Shown here piece by piece: positions 1 to 12,668 of a stretch of DNA of 64,000 nucleotides. Source of the DNA: Ceratotherium simum simum (lineage: Eukaryota; Chordata; Mammalia; Perissodactyla; Rhinocerotidae); the NCBI RefSeq assembly GCF_000283155.1, contig NW_004454177.1, forward strand, positions 9,943,669 to 10,007,668, written 5' to 3'. The translations under genes were made by a program, and so were the position numbers. Under the pieces are notes generated by a model. The model made no database searches. It was not told the origin of the DNA and was given only the letters and a program-made list of their open reading frames with translations. Every line of letters begins with the position of its first letter. Positions within the stretch are counted from its first letter, which is position 1.

Positions 1-179
1 AGACATTTGAAAGGGTTAGAACTAGGGTCAAGTGAAGGCCATTGTAGCCCCAGCCTTGCTCTCTTGAAGAATATTCTGAGTTCCTTCTGAGTTCATCCCC
101 TGCACAGCCTGGGGATGAAAGGTGCCTGGAAAATGGAGGGTTCTGATTTGTTGTAGAGGTCTGGGACAGCATTTCTCTA

Positions 180-325
180 AGGCTGTTTTTCATTTTAATG
201 TACTCCCTGCATCTGAATCACCTAGGAAGCTAGTTCAAATTGCATATTTTTGATTTGTCCGTGAAGAACTGCTAAATGAGAATCTCAAGCTGTATCTTAG
301 GAATGTATATTTTAACAATATTTCT
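180..325. mobile_element. hAT-Charlie (MER5-like) fragment
   Basis: The stretch ctgaatcacctaggaagct near 211-229 looks like the MER5 family signature of atcacctggggagct. Diverged; ends and strand uncertain. Confidence 0.4.
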
Positions 326-3300
326 GGGCTATTTATGTGTATACTAGGTTAAGAAATCACTTCTCTTAAAGTTCATTCTTCTCTGACTAGGGGGGCATGA
401 TTAAGGTCTTTAATTGACCCCCCTTGCCTCCTGCAGTTAGACATGTTAAATTCTTCAGGTGTCACACTGTTGATGGAGGGACCGTCCCCTTGATTCAATC
501 CCTTTGCTGAAATAAAGGATGCAGCCTAGTCTCCTCTCCCCCATGCTCCTCCTAGTCTTTTCTTTTTTCTAAAACAGATTTTGGCCTCTCTAATAATCAC
601 CAATACAGCTTCAGGTTGACTTGTGTAAATACTAACTACTCCCCTCTGGGGGCCAACCCAGTGTTCCTCTTACCTTCCCCTTCTGGGGGAATTATTATAT
701 TTCATTATGAATGTGCTGTGATCTGCTAACCCAACTGCTCCTGAAATGCCAAGGAGTGATTAGTTCAGCTTAGTAGCACGTCATGTTCCCCAAGGCTGGT
801 AGCCACTCGTGCCCTGCTGGCACTGACATATTGACTGTATTGACTTGGTTCTTGTGCTCTATAAGTTAGGAAGCTTGTAGGGGTGAATGAGGCCAGTAAT
901 GATGTTTGTGGGCTAGTCAGTCTCCTACTTTCACCTGCAAAGTTGGATTATGTCTGTCTAGAACATGCAATGATGTAGGAGTATCTGAACTTGAGAGAAA
1001 CCCTTCTGTTCCTCCTTCTAACGAAGGGAGCTCAGAGTCTCATAAAAAATATGGCCTCGTATACAACTAGGATTGACCTGCTGAAGCCAAACTGGTCTGA
1101 GATCACTGTTCTCTGGGTAAACACGTGTAAGGGGAAAGGTGTGTGGATTTGGCCTGGAAAGAGCTGTCTCCACCTTCCCTGTAAGTGGAAGTCGCATTTT
1201 GGCGTTGAAGAAGATGCATGGCTGTAAAGATAGCATGGGGTCGGGGGGAGGTAGAGGATGATGAGACTTCCTTGCGCCAACACTACCCCTTCCAGTGACT
1301 TATATTTTCTGACCTGCCACCCCCCCCCACCATTTCTCCCTCCCTTGTGGCTTAATACCTGTGAATCTCCAGCAGTGAAGCTGTTTCAGCACCTAAGAAG
1401 GGAGAGGAGAATCAAAGGTGAGGTTTTATAATGCCAGGACCCCAAGCCAGGTCTCCAGTATCTCCCAGCATCAGGTTTATCTCACAGGTCACGATAACCT
1501 AAGATTTGAGGTCTTGAAAATAACTTAGAATCGCTGCCCAGTCAATTGCATTTCCCCTGGGTCATAGATACCAGGACTTTAGATCCTTAGATTATTTAGG
1601 CTCCTCAGAGGTCATCCTGAGTGCCTCTCACCCTAAACAGGGCAGCTTTTCCTCTAGTTTAGAAATATGGTGATCTCTTTCTTGTTACTCAAGTTCTCCC
1701 AAAAAGGAGCCATATAAGCTTTCCAGTTCCAGGGCACCAGGATTGGGCTTGGTAACCAAAGCTTCTCCATCCTACCAGGAGCTCGGCTTAGCAGGAGAGC
1801 ATCCTGCATCTAGGAAATGCTTGAAAACTGTAGGCAGCAAGAAGGGCACAGCTTGGTTCAGTTTCTCAGAAGGCACCCTCCCCTGTATGTAGCCTCTCAC
1901 TTAGCTGACCCCAGCATCTTATCTCCCCCCACCACCCCCCACCATAGGGCATCTTATGGCCCTGGGAGGACTCCAAGATTTGGCTTTGGGATTATGTATA
2001 AATCCTCCAGCTCTCCAGGGTACTAAATGGAGCCACTAAGAGTATGCAGAAGTTTCTTATTCACCAATTCCGGGTAGTAGACTGATTTTATCTCCAGCCT
2101 TTTAAATTACTCTAATAGTGTGGAATCCAACGTTAATACACCCCTGCCTCTCACCAGTCCCCATCACCAATGTAATTGAAGATTTCTTTCTTATTTTTTT
2201 TAACAATAGAATCGTATTATCTAAATGCATAGGCTTGGAAAATAGCTTGATTATAGTGTCAGTACATGTGGGTGGAGGAGTAAAGCTGCAAGATTCAGCC
2301 ACTTGGTTTGCTCCTGTTTGAGTCCAGAGAAAGGAGAAGAACTTGCCCTTCTGGACTGTACATTTTCCCTCTTCTTGTCCCTTTCACCTCAATCTGATAA
2401 ATAGGTTAAATCAACACCCTTGGCAGTTAGGATGTCCCCTGGGAGGGTGCAGCCGCTTCCCTCCCTAGGAGACATGGGAATGTTTCTCTGCATAGGAGCA
2501 GAGGCCCCTGCTGGCTCCAGTGTACAGGGAGGAGCCAGAGATGACGTACTGGGGCTGGGGGACTCCCTCTCTCTGTGCTACTGCAGTGTCCCAAACTCAA
2601 GGACCTGGAGGTCGCAAGGGCATCTGAGAAAGCGTGGGGCAGGGTATGGGGGTGGGAGCCGAGGAGAAGTAACTCTCAGGGGCAGTTGGAAGAGACAGAT
2701 GTTAAATATGCAGGTATAAGGCATCAGCTTAGTGCAGTTTGGGCAATTTGTCGTAACCTGATGGCACTTGCAGGGATCTTCCCGTTTTCCAGGAAGAGAC
2801 AGGGGAATTGTTTGCTGTCAGCAGTGTTGGGGAGGGGAAGGAGGGAGGACCCCTGGCTTTCCCTGGAGCCCGCTGAGTGATGTCAACCTGCTCCCAGACA
2901 GTGGATGGTAAGCGAAGTCAGGCAGACTCAGCCCCCAGGGGCCCCATCAATAGGCCCGTAGCCAGCCTGGGCAGACCTGCCTTCCAGGGCGCCACAGCTC
3001 AGCACAGAACAGCAGCCACGGCCCCAAGGACACTCCCCTGCAGATGTCTGGGAGCCAAAGTGAGTCTTGGGGCCCATCCATTCGTCATTGGGTTCCTTCA
3101 GAATGTGCCTGCCCTTCTTGTTTCCACCCCCGCCTTGTTGTTATTGTTTGGATTCTAAGTGGCCCAGCAGGGGAAAGGCATTAGAAATGAAATTATTTTT
3201 GTAACACGCTGTATAATTGCCTCCTCTCCTTCCTGCTACCCCAGGCAGCAACATCACTAGCAATTGCCCAGGAACCCTTGGTCTGGGAAAGTGGGTTATT

Positions 3301-3370
3301 CACAGTCTTCCTTAGAAGGGCTGCTTTTGACAAGTGGTCCTGCTCACCAGTCCCTCCATCGCTGGTCTAA
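326..3370. other. DRD2: Intron 1, left portion without recognised genes
   Basis: Mixed unique-looking sequence. Small C-runs at 1319-1330 and 1926-1941. The GC-rich part around 2420-3160 has open frames on one strand but no recognised domain. I see no gene. Confidence 0.5.
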
Positions 3371-3609
3371 TCATTATAACAGCCAACATTTATTCTGCAC
3401 TTGCTGTGTACAGGATACTGTGTTGAGCACTTGACACGTGTTTTTCATTTCAACTCTTGATCCTGCAATAACTCTATGAAATAGGCATTATTATCCTCTT
3501 TTTAGAAAGAAAGATGCATGGGCTTAGAGAGGTAAGTGGCTTGCACAACGTCACAGGGCTAATATGCAGGATGGAGATTCAAAGCCAGACTGTCTGATGC
3601 TAAAGCAAT
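3371..3609 (-). repeat. MIR SINE, nearly full length
   Basis: Reverse-complement MIR: starts with the L2/MIR tail (acatttattctgcacttgctg), then a shortened version of the tttacagatgaggaaactg core, and ends with ttcaaagccagactgtctga. Confidence 0.8.
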
Positions 3610-4267
3610 AGCTGCCTCTGACCTATGTAAGTGACATACGGAATAAGAAAGGGAGGAGAATAGGGATAAGAAGGCACTTTCTTTGATAAACTGAAGTGAC
3701 AGTGGGCTTTGCATATGATACCAGGAAAGGAGGAGATCGCAGAGAGAGAATAGATGAATTAACTTCTTGGGATTCTTAAGGTTGAGGACCATCTAAGAAG
3801 TTATTCTGTACCTGGATGTGGGCCCCTTTGGATGAAATGCACTGGGAGTAAACGTTAGCATGTAATGGGAATAGAGCGGAGGGAGGCAGGAGCAGAAGGG
3901 AGGCAGGATCAACTAGACCTTCAAGCTTGAGGAGGGCAGGAGAAGAGGTGGACTGAGGGAAGTGGTGGTTTTCCTGTAAAGCTAGTCTGAAACTGTGATA
4001 AGATCACCTCCTGTCTCACATCTCTTTGAGGTGTACGGAACTGTCCAGAGGATGAAACCCAGACTTCTGCCAACCTTTTGGCCTTTGGTGTTGCTTTCTT
4101 ATTACCACGGGATGAAAGCTTGTCACATCTCCAAGACTAAGCTTCTTGATTTTACAGAGAGGGGAGGTATGGGATGGCCTGGGATCCTGCACAGATGCGT
4201 AAGTAACTCATGGGAGCTGTCTTTAAGGGCTAGCTGATCGGTGCTTTTCTGGGGGACAGAGGCAGTA

Positions 4268-4370
4268 GAGGCCTGGTGTCCCTGGGCAGGGCACTTAGCC
4301 TGAGCCTCAGTTTCTTCAGGTACAAAATAAAAGAACTGTTTATATGCTGCCTACTAGATTGGTATTCCTA
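4268..4370 (+). repeat. MIR core fragment
   Basis: Contains ctgggcagggcacttagcctgagcctcagtttcttc in pieces matching the MIR core; truncated on both sides. Confidence 0.6.
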
Positions 4371-4530
4371 AGATTCAACAGCACTGAAGGCTGCACTGAA
4401 ATGATTAGATAACGGGTTCACCTAGTAATAAGCTAGAAGACTTCTAGCCTGTGTTACTGAACCTCACCATGAATTTTGTGAATGACACTTACTAGCGTTT
4501 GGTCCCTCATTTAAACCCTTTAAAAACAAC

Positions 4531-4790
4531 ACAGTATGTTAGTTAAGCCTGTGGGCTCTGGAGTTAGACTGCCTGAATTTGAATACTGACTGTAATACTT
4601 GCCCTGTTACGTTAAGCAGGTTGATTAACCTCTATCATCTTGGGTTTCTCCTCTGTAAGTGAGGATGTTACTACCGACCTCATTGGGTTGTAGTGATTAA
4701 TTAAGGCAATAGATGTAAGATGTTTGAAAGAGTCCCTGGCAAAAGTAAGCACTCCATAAATGTTAATTATAATAATTGTTATTGTTATTA
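4531..4790 (+). repeat. MIR SINE, full length
   Basis: Runs from the tRNA-like head (gtgggctctggagttagact) through the core to the tail (ccataaatgttaattat). Confidence 0.85.
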
Positions 4791-5982
4791 ATAAGAAACT
4801 TAAGGGGAAACATTTTCAACTCCTTTTCTTTTGCACTAATTCAGCATCTGATTTTACATCTCTGAAATTAAGCTCATTTCTGAAATGTTCACCAAATTCA
4901 AGCTTACATTTCTTTCTTATGCTCTCCATTTATCTGCACCACAATTCTTTGGCACTCACCTGTCAGAAGCTCTTACTCATCTTGAGCGAGAAGGGTTCAA
5001 GTTGCTTGTCATCCCTTTAAATTAGATTCTGCTGTACTTCCATTTTACCACACACAAGCCAGGAAGAGGTGTTGGTCTTCATGGAGATGGCTTTGCACAG
5101 GCTAATTTTTCTTCCTGGCTTCCTGGGTCGTTAATCTGCCCCCTCATGGTTGGAGCCTTCTTGACTGTCACTGTCATATGGTGTGGTGCACTCTGGCATG
5201 GGCCCTTTTTTATTAAAAATGAAAAATGAGGAGAACATACTAGTGTACAAGGACAAGTGGACTTTTCTTTCTTCTCCCCAGGTTGAGACAGCCAAAGAAC
5301 CTCACAGTGAGAAAATACCCAAAGCTGGCAGAAATACATGCCCTCCATCTTTTGGGGTCATTAATGGCAGGAGCAAATGCCACCCATTTTTTGGATGAAG
5401 TATGGTCCTGCCTGAGAAAGGAGGATGGAGCCCAATAGCTTCTGGCCCTAGGACTCTCCAATCCTGAAAGCTACTCCCTCTCTTTGGCTTTTTTCTTTTT
5501 CTATGAATCCTTCCTTGGGGAAGACTCTGTCCTAATCGATGCATCTATTTTTGGCCAATTAAAAAAACTTACTGTTTAGTGAAGGTAGGAGATTTCTGAG
5601 GGCATGTCAGGTGTTCCATTCCCTGTCATCTTCCTCAGGTCATGTGGTCATTCTTTTCTTGGACTCCAAGCTCCCTCAGCTCTTGCATTCATTCTTGGTA
5701 GGGTCAATAAGAGAAGTGTATTGACAAGCAGAAACTAGTATCCAGGGTCCCAAGCAAAGGATGTCAGGCCCCCCAAAGTGGATCCATGTTTCCATACACA
5801 TCTTTCCTTGAGCGATGCATGTAGCTGAAGGCCTGGGATTGCTCTGGATGACTAATGGCACAAAGTCTGCCCTTTGGCCAGTCTTCTCTGGCAAGCTAGA
5901 GGGAGGTGGGAGGAGGTGATGACTGCTCTCCATAGATCCATGCTGCCCTCCACACATTCTGGATCCTTCCTCAGTTACATTC

Positions 5983-6508
5983 TGTGGTAGCCAGCCTCCA
6001 AGATGGCCTTCAATACTCCCTGCCTCCTGGTGTTCATGTTCTTGCATAATCTCCTCCTGCATTAAATAGGGCAGACCTATGCACCAAGAGAATAAGGCCT
6101 ACATGACAGATTGTGACTTCTGAGGATAGGTCATAAAATGTATCATGAATTCCATCTTATTCTTTTTTGGATCACTCGTTCTGGGGAAAGCCATTTCATT
6201 GTCATTTCATGAGGACACTCAAGCAGCCCTGTGGAAAAGTCTGCATGTCAAGGAACTGAGGCCTCCTGCCGACAACCATGTGAATGAACCATCTTGGAAG
6301 CAGATATTCCCACCCCAGACAAACTTTCAAATGATGTGACCACTGCCAAGGTCTTACCTGCAACCTTCTGAGAGACCCTAAGCCAAAACCACCCAGCTGA
6401 GCTACCTGAATTCCTAGCCACAGAAACTGTGAGATAATAAATTTTTGTTGTTATAAGTTGCTAGGTTCTGGGGTAATTTATTATACAATAGTAGATAACT
6501 AATACACA
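5983..6508 (+). mobile_element. MaLR (ERVL) solo LTR
   Basis: About 525 bp, starting tgtggtagccagcctccaag and ending in agtagataactaatacaca, both typical of MLT1-type LTRs. It holds AATAAA-like gataataaat just before the end. No internal retroviral sequence adjoins it, so it is a solo LTR relic. Confidence 0.8.
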
Positions 6509-6814
6509 CACTGAAATTATTCTCTGTGAGGTTATTCAAACTCACCTTCTGCAATGACGTGGAGTCATTCATTATCCATGTGTAAAGATGGATTCCTCTT
6601 ACTGGACTAAAACTACCTCTTGTGAAATTCATGGGGTGCCCTCTGTTTTTGTTAGTCTGAGATTTGAAAGCACTCGTGTTTCATACATTATGGTCATGAG
6701 CCTCTCAGCCATCATCTTTTCACACCAGGCTGCTGATTTCTGTATTCTGCCTTCCTGTACTCACTCTTCTGATGTGGCAGCCATTCAACATGTATTTTGC
6801 TTTTTATTCTTTCA

Positions 6815-7195
6815 TTGAACAAATATTATTGAGCACATACTATATACTAGGCATTCATCTTCACTCTAAATACATCAGTAAGCAAAACAAATATCCCTGC
6901 CCTCCTAGAACATACATTCTAGTGGGAGGAGAAAAATGGTAAACAGTAAATATAACAAGTAAATTACTGAGTATGTTAGAAGGAAACAAGTACATGAGAA
7001 AAGAAAACATTGATTAGGGTTAGGTGATGTAGAGTGCTGAGGGGTGGAAGGAAAGGGAAGTTTGCATTATAAAATAGACTGGGCAGGTTGGACCTTACTG
7101 AGAAAGTGACATTTGAGAAAAGACTTAAGGATGTGGGAGAGTGAGCTACGCAGATATCAGAGGGAAGAACATTTAAGGCAGGAGGATCATCCAAT
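6815..7195 (-). repeat. L2 LINE 3' fragment
   Basis: Starts with the reverse-complement L2 end (cattgaacaaatattattga) and continues through ctgccctcctagaacatac and cattctagtgggagga, the usual L2 3' sequence read backwards. Confidence 0.75.
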
Positions 7196-7254
7196 CTGCA
7201 TGCATTTTTAATAGTTGTCTTATTCCCCAGGAAGCAATTGTAATACTCTGCATT

Positions 7255-7470
7255 TGGAACTCACTTTTAATTTTCAGAACCCATGAGGCAATAGTAATCT
7301 CTTTCATTTGTAAATCACTTTCACAGACGCTATCCCTATTGATCCTTACAACAACCCATTGAGGTAGGTATGGTAACCCCTGTTTGGCAGATATGGCCGC
7401 TGAGGCTCAGAGAGGTTAAGTGAAACTTGCTCAGGCTCACAGGGCTAGGAAGTACTGGAGTTATCGCCTT
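7255..7470 (-). repeat. MIR SINE
   Basis: Holds gctgaggctcagagaggtta and caggctcacagggctaggaa in reverse MIR order. Confidence 0.75.
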
Positions 7471-7484
7471 TTGACAAACTCTTG

Positions 7485-7680
7485 TGCTCTTTTCTTATAT
7501 TGCCATCTTAATTCTTAATGCTACTCTGTCAACTGTGCATGTCTTGTCTTCCCCACTAGACAGAGCTCTTTGAAACAGAGAGTTTGTCCCATACTTCTCT
7601 GAACCTATTGTGACCTAAAATAATGCTAAGCACTTGGTAGTCACTTAAATTGTTGACTGAGTAAGTGGGTGAGTGGGAGG
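7485..7680 (+). repeat. L2 LINE 3' end
   Basis: Forward L2 end with ctagacagagctctttga and aatgctaagcacttggtagt before a gtgagtg-rich tail. Confidence 0.55.
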
Positions 7681-8240
7681 GTGAGTGATGGCTTACTTTT
7701 CCATAGCCACACTTACTTGAAGCCCAATAAGAGTGTCTGGGGCATCCTCCACAGGTTGAGTGGGTCAGCAAGATGTTTCATACCTTCTCTTTCATCCTCA
7801 ATCAGCACTCTCTGTTTACCTTAAGACATGACTACATTATAGTTTGGCTGGAAATTCTTCACAGCCATCATGGGTCGTAGAAGTTGGGGGCTATTGAATA
7901 GTTGGCACCTGCTTCAATCAGACACACATATAGAGAAGAAGGTACTGAGTGAGCTGTCAAGGAAACGTATACAGCTGTGTTGGTCCAGGTCAGCCTGGGG
8001 ACCTGAAGACAAACAGGATGCAACAATTGTTGATGGTTCTCTTTGGAGCTCTGAGTGGTTTGTCTTGAAGCTGGGATTTAGAGATTGGGGAACTGGACTG
8101 GCCCTTAGTTTAAAAGGTATAGATAAGCATCATTTACCTGAGACCCTGGAAAAGCAATAACAGTTTGAACCTCTCTTTCCCCAACTCGCTTCTAAAAAAT
8201 GGAATATCCATCCCTTGCCCATCTAGCTATTTGGTATAAC

Positions 8241-8512
8241 TAAGTGATTCAGAGGATGAACTTGGAAGCCAGACTGATGTAGGCTCAAGTCTGTGCTTTG
8301 CCAGTAACCAGCTGTGTGACCTCTATCAAGTTACCATAACTTCTTTGAGATTCAGGGTTTTTCCTCCACAAAATAGAGATAACCATGGCACTTACTTCAT
8401 AGGGTTTCGTGGGAAGTTACTGAATCATGCATTTAAAGTGCTTAGCCTAGTACCTGCCACATGGTAAGTTCTCAATAAACCTTCACTATTATTATTCTTA
8501 TCATATTATTAG
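8241..8512 (+). repeat. MIR SINE, full length
   Basis: Head (ttggaagccagactg), core (cagctgtgtgacctctatca) and tail (gtaagttctcaataaacctt) are all present in order. Confidence 0.85.
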
Positions 8513-8789
8513 GAGGCATAGAAATGCCCACAGGATCCTTCCCAAATTTTATCTTCTCTCTTCTGGAGGGAAGAAAAACATCATTGCAAATGAGGAAATT
8601 AGACAAGGTGGGCCTTGGCTCAAAGAGTATTATCCTTGGAAGAACCCAATATCACACAGCAAGAGAGTGGCAGAGGGGACTAGAACTCACTTCCGCCTCA
8701 GCGCCCTTTCCACCACACCCTGCTGGCACCAAGCTCGGGTTAGAGCACGGAGTATTCAAGGAACTCAAAGAAACCAGGGGCTGAAGAGT

Positions 8790-9250
8790 GGAGTTTGAGG
8801 TAGAGACAGTGCAGTATGAGGCCAGAGGCATAGGCAGGGGCCAGGCTATGAATCATGAGGCCTTGTGAAGGGGACCAACTCCATCCTGAGGGCAACAAGA
8901 AGCCATTTTGAAGGGTTTTAAGCAGGAGAATAACTCAATCTAATTTATTTGCATTTTAGAAAAAATCACAGAGGCTGCCTGGGGGGAGAACTGATAATAG
9001 AGAAGCAAGACTAGAAGAGTGGCTGGGAGAGTTTCCAGTTGTCCAGGACAGCGATGCTGGAGGCCTGGACTAAGGAGGGGCAGTGGAGATAGAAAGAAGC
9101 GAGTGATTTGAAAAGTTATTTAAAATTCAACAGAACTTAGTGATTGATGGGCTGTGGAGGATGAGGGGAAGGGAGAAGCCAAGGATGGTTTAAGGACAAT
9201 GAAACAAGGGAACTAAGGATATTGGTAAAGTGTCTGAATATTGGGCCAAA
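8790..9250 (-). repeat. Probable L2 LINE piece
   Basis: Contains agaagccattttgaagggtt and taagcaggagaataactcaa, words I associate with reverse L2 3' sequence. Moderate certainty. Confidence 0.45.
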
Positions 9251-10149
9251 ATCTGAGCCAGGTAGAAAGGAAAGTGAAGATAAGCTGTGGATATTAGGGG
9301 GGAATGAGAATCAGTGGATCGATGGTGTTGATGAGGTCAGAGAAATGGTATACTTGGAGTAATTGAGTGATTGAACTGGGATGCAGAGGCACTTGTGGTC
9401 ACAGAGTGGGATCACTGAATTTCTGATTCAGAGAGGAGCAGTCCCGGGTGATGACAAGGTCCAGAATGCAATCATGGGACTAGGTGATTGAAGTGGAGGG
9501 TGTACTTGGAGATGAGATGGTCAAGGAGCTGAGAGGCCAAGGTGTTGGAAGCTGATTCCACCTAATCAATGGCAGGACTTGGGATGGAGTGGAAGACAGT
9601 GAGCTAGGTGCCAATGGCTTGCTTCAGTGAAGGAGGGGAAGTGACTAGGAATCTATGGATGACTGTGACAGAGAGGGATAGAGGGATTGTAGACAGGTGC
9701 ATGCACCTCAAAAGAACAGGGTCTTCACAAGAAGGTAGACATAGGGATGTAAGGATGAGAGTCTCCTGGAAGGGCTGCAGAGGAAGTGGGGCCCTCAGTT
9801 GAGGCTGAGAGGGGAGGAGCCTGCTACTGCGACACAGTTCACACCTCCCTTCCAGATCTCATCACACTGGTTTCTCTTCTGCTCCCTCACTAGCTCATGA
9901 ACTCACTAGATCACATTTCTCTCCTTATCTACAGAGAATGGAAGAGAAAGGGGAGAAGAAAGGAGAAAAGAAGGAGGCAAGTGGGTGTAAAGATGTGGAT
10001 GAGAGAGATACAAGGAGTGGAGGTCACAAGGAACAGGAAAGGACATGGATCTGTTGACATTTGCTGTTCCTCTTCGCTCACTGTACTGTATCCAGCCTCT
10101 GAATATGTTGTTTTCTCTGCCTGAATTCTCCAACCTTTGACATTAAAAG

Positions 10150-10400
10150 CTAACTTCTAGTCAGGCTTTAAAATTGAGCATAGGCATCATCTCTTCCAGG
10201 GAGCCTTCCCTGATTTTCCCCCTACACTGGCCTGCCAGCCTGGGCTAGGGACCTCTCCTCTATATTTCCATAGCATGAAGTGCAGGGTTTATCACACTGT
10301 GTTGTAATTGCCTATATACTGGTCTGTTTCTCCACTAAGATGATCAATCCCTTGAAGGCAGATATGGAGTCCTTACCTCTCCAGACCTAGGTACCAGCCC
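10150..10400 (+). repeat. L2 LINE 3' piece
   Basis: Holds ccagggagccttccctgatt followed by atcaatcccttgaaggcaga, typical forward L2. Confidence 0.65.
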
Positions 10401-10584
10401 ACTGCGCTGTCCATGGTGATCAGGGAGTCCCTCCACCTAACACACACAGACACACATATACACAGAAAAATAAGACAAGGGGACACATTGTCTTCTGCTC
10501 GTCCTCAAAATCCCCCATATGATTAAGGCAGGCTAGAGAGTTCCTCCAGCAAGTGATTTAGACTGGAGAGATCCCCGGATGTCA

Positions 10585-10720
10585 AGGCTGTAAAGAACCT
10601 TAGGGACCTAGCCTAATTCTTCATGCATGGATGAGGAAATTATGCCCAGAGTAAATGATGCATCCAGAGTCTCCTGGCTGCTTAGCAGCAGACCAGACCC
10701 AGACCGGGGCCTGCCAGTGA
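10585..10720 (-). repeat. Diverged MIR
   Basis: atgcatggatgaggaaattatgcccagagt resembles the reversed MIR core; ends unclear. Confidence 0.5.
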
Positions 10721-11636
10721 CCCAGCCCATTTCCCACCACACCAAACCAGTGCCCTGCACTGTGCCTAATAGCCAGAGATGGTGTTTGCACCACTGCTTG
10801 GCCTCAGGTAGCCTCATCAAAAGTTTCCTCAATTTAACCAGCTCCAAAAATCATCCCCTTGTCCTTTCTTCCCATTTCTAGGTCCAAAATTGCTGATTTA
10901 GTGGCCCCTATTACTCAGCTCTACTCTATTGCCTGGGAAATACAGATAAGTGAAATGTAAATTAGGACCAAGTTAGTACTCATATATTTTGAGGGGCTCA
11001 CAGCTTTGAGTAATGGGGCTGCAGAACCGTTAACATCCCATTGTCTCACAGAGAAGCAGATTGTAGGCAAGTTGGTGCTCAGTATATCAAGTGACATGCA
11101 AAAGCCCTTTGAATGCTGTATTATTGTCATTAATAATAACATAAGCTGCACTGAATACTCCCTTTTCATCAGCCAGATCTTTAGGTCTGGGCAGCAAGGA
11201 AGGGACAGGAGAAAGGGTTGTTCCCATGCCCTGCACCGTTCGCATGCTCGGCAGGTAGTAGGCTGTCAATATATAATTGTTGCATGAATGAATGAATGAA
11301 TCCTGTCCTCTTGCAGAGCAGGCTGGGATTTTCTCAAAAGCTGATACATCACATCCTAAAGGAACTGGGTTCCACCATTCTGAAGGAACTGGATAAAAGC
11401 CAGGCAACCAGCTGTGAGAAACCAAATGTCCACTGCCTTCCTTTCTAAGCACTTTTGCTTGACTGCTAAAGGTAGGGTGGAGAAGTGCACCGAGTAGGGT
11501 GGCTGCAAACCTGTGTGGGTTCCGTGAGCCCCAGGGCATCGAGAAGGTCTCCAGAGGAAGAAGGGAAGGTAGGCAGACCTCTACAGAGTTCACAGCCACG
11601 TGCCTTAAACATTTAGGGCCAAGTAAGCTTGGGAAA

Positions 11637-12074
11637 TGTGTTAATTTCCTAGGGCTGCTGTAACCAAGTACCACAAACCAGGTGGCTTAAAACAACAGAA
11701 ACTTATTCTCTCACAGTTCTGGAAGCTAGCAGTCTGAAATCAAGGTGCTAGCAGAGCTTGTTCCATTGGAAGGCTCTAGGCTCTTACTCGTCTCTTCCAG
11801 CTTCTCACGGCTGCTGGTGTTCCTTGGCTCGTGGCAGCATAACTCCCATCGCTGCCGGCATCTTCACACCATCTTTGTCTCCCTGCATCTCCCTGTCTCC
11901 TCTCTTCTTCTTATAAGGAAACCAGCCACTGGATTTAGAGCCACCCTAATTCAATATGATCCCATCTCGATCCTTAACTAATTACATTTGCAAAGACGCT
12001 GTTTCCAAATGAGGCCACGTTCTGAGGTTCTGGGTGGGCATGAATTTGTGGGGAACACTGTTCAACCCACTACA
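11637..12074 (-). mobile_element. MaLR (MST/MLT1-type) solo LTR
   Basis: 438 bp with TG...CA ends in reverse: tgtgttaatttcctagggct at the left and gttcaacccactaca at the right. Inside are ggtggcttaaaacaacagaa and cttcttataaggaaaccagc, typical of MaLR LTRs. No internal region adjoins it. Confidence 0.85.
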
Positions 12075-12490
12075 GGGAGCTTCCTGCATGTCTGGCTCCT
12101 GGTCCCTGTAGACATCTTTTGCCTCTTCCGGGGCAGGACAATTTCCCTCCCAGTCACCTGTCCTTGGAACAGCTGCACGCTTATCCAGTTGAAGCCTCAT
12201 CTCCTGAGTTAGAAGGCAAATAAGGACAAGAAAGAAAGCAATTAGTAGAACTGGGAGTTCAGGATTAAAGAGGACTCACTGACATGCTGGTGCAGTGGTT
12301 AGTAAGGGGGAAGGCGGGGGAGTTTGGAGGAAGACAGGGAAGGAAGGGGGACCCTTGAGTGTTCCAGAAAGGGGACGCCTGTGGGAACCTGGATTCCTGC
12401 TGCACTTGGGCTCAGGCCCAGTGAGGGTGGTGGCTGGGTGAGAATATAAAGTGCCTTAGATAAGGAACTCAGGGATTTGAAGTTGTTTAC

Positions 12491-12668
12491 TCAATATTCA
12501 TCCTACAGCATTTATTAAATACCTCCTACGTGCTGGGTCCTTGGTCTAATGCTCTCAGTCTAACATTCTCAGATGAGAACACTGAGGCTCCAGCAGGCCA
12601 AGTGAACTATCCAAAGTCTCTTGGGGGCAGAGTCAAGACCAAAATCCAAACCTTCTAACTCTGTATCA
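12491..12668 (-). repeat. MIR SINE
   Basis: Reverse MIR: agcatttattaaatacctcc tail, agatgagaacactgaggctc core, caaaatccaaaccttctaac head. Confidence 0.7.

Noticed and set aside
1..1000. DRD2 exon 1 or promoter at the left edge
   Set aside because: No CpG-rich sequence and no match to the human first exon; scaling of distances places it outside the window.
11087..11674. 195-codon open frame on -
   Set aside because: Overlaps L2/MIR remnants and the edge of a MaLR LTR; peptide has no recognisable domain.
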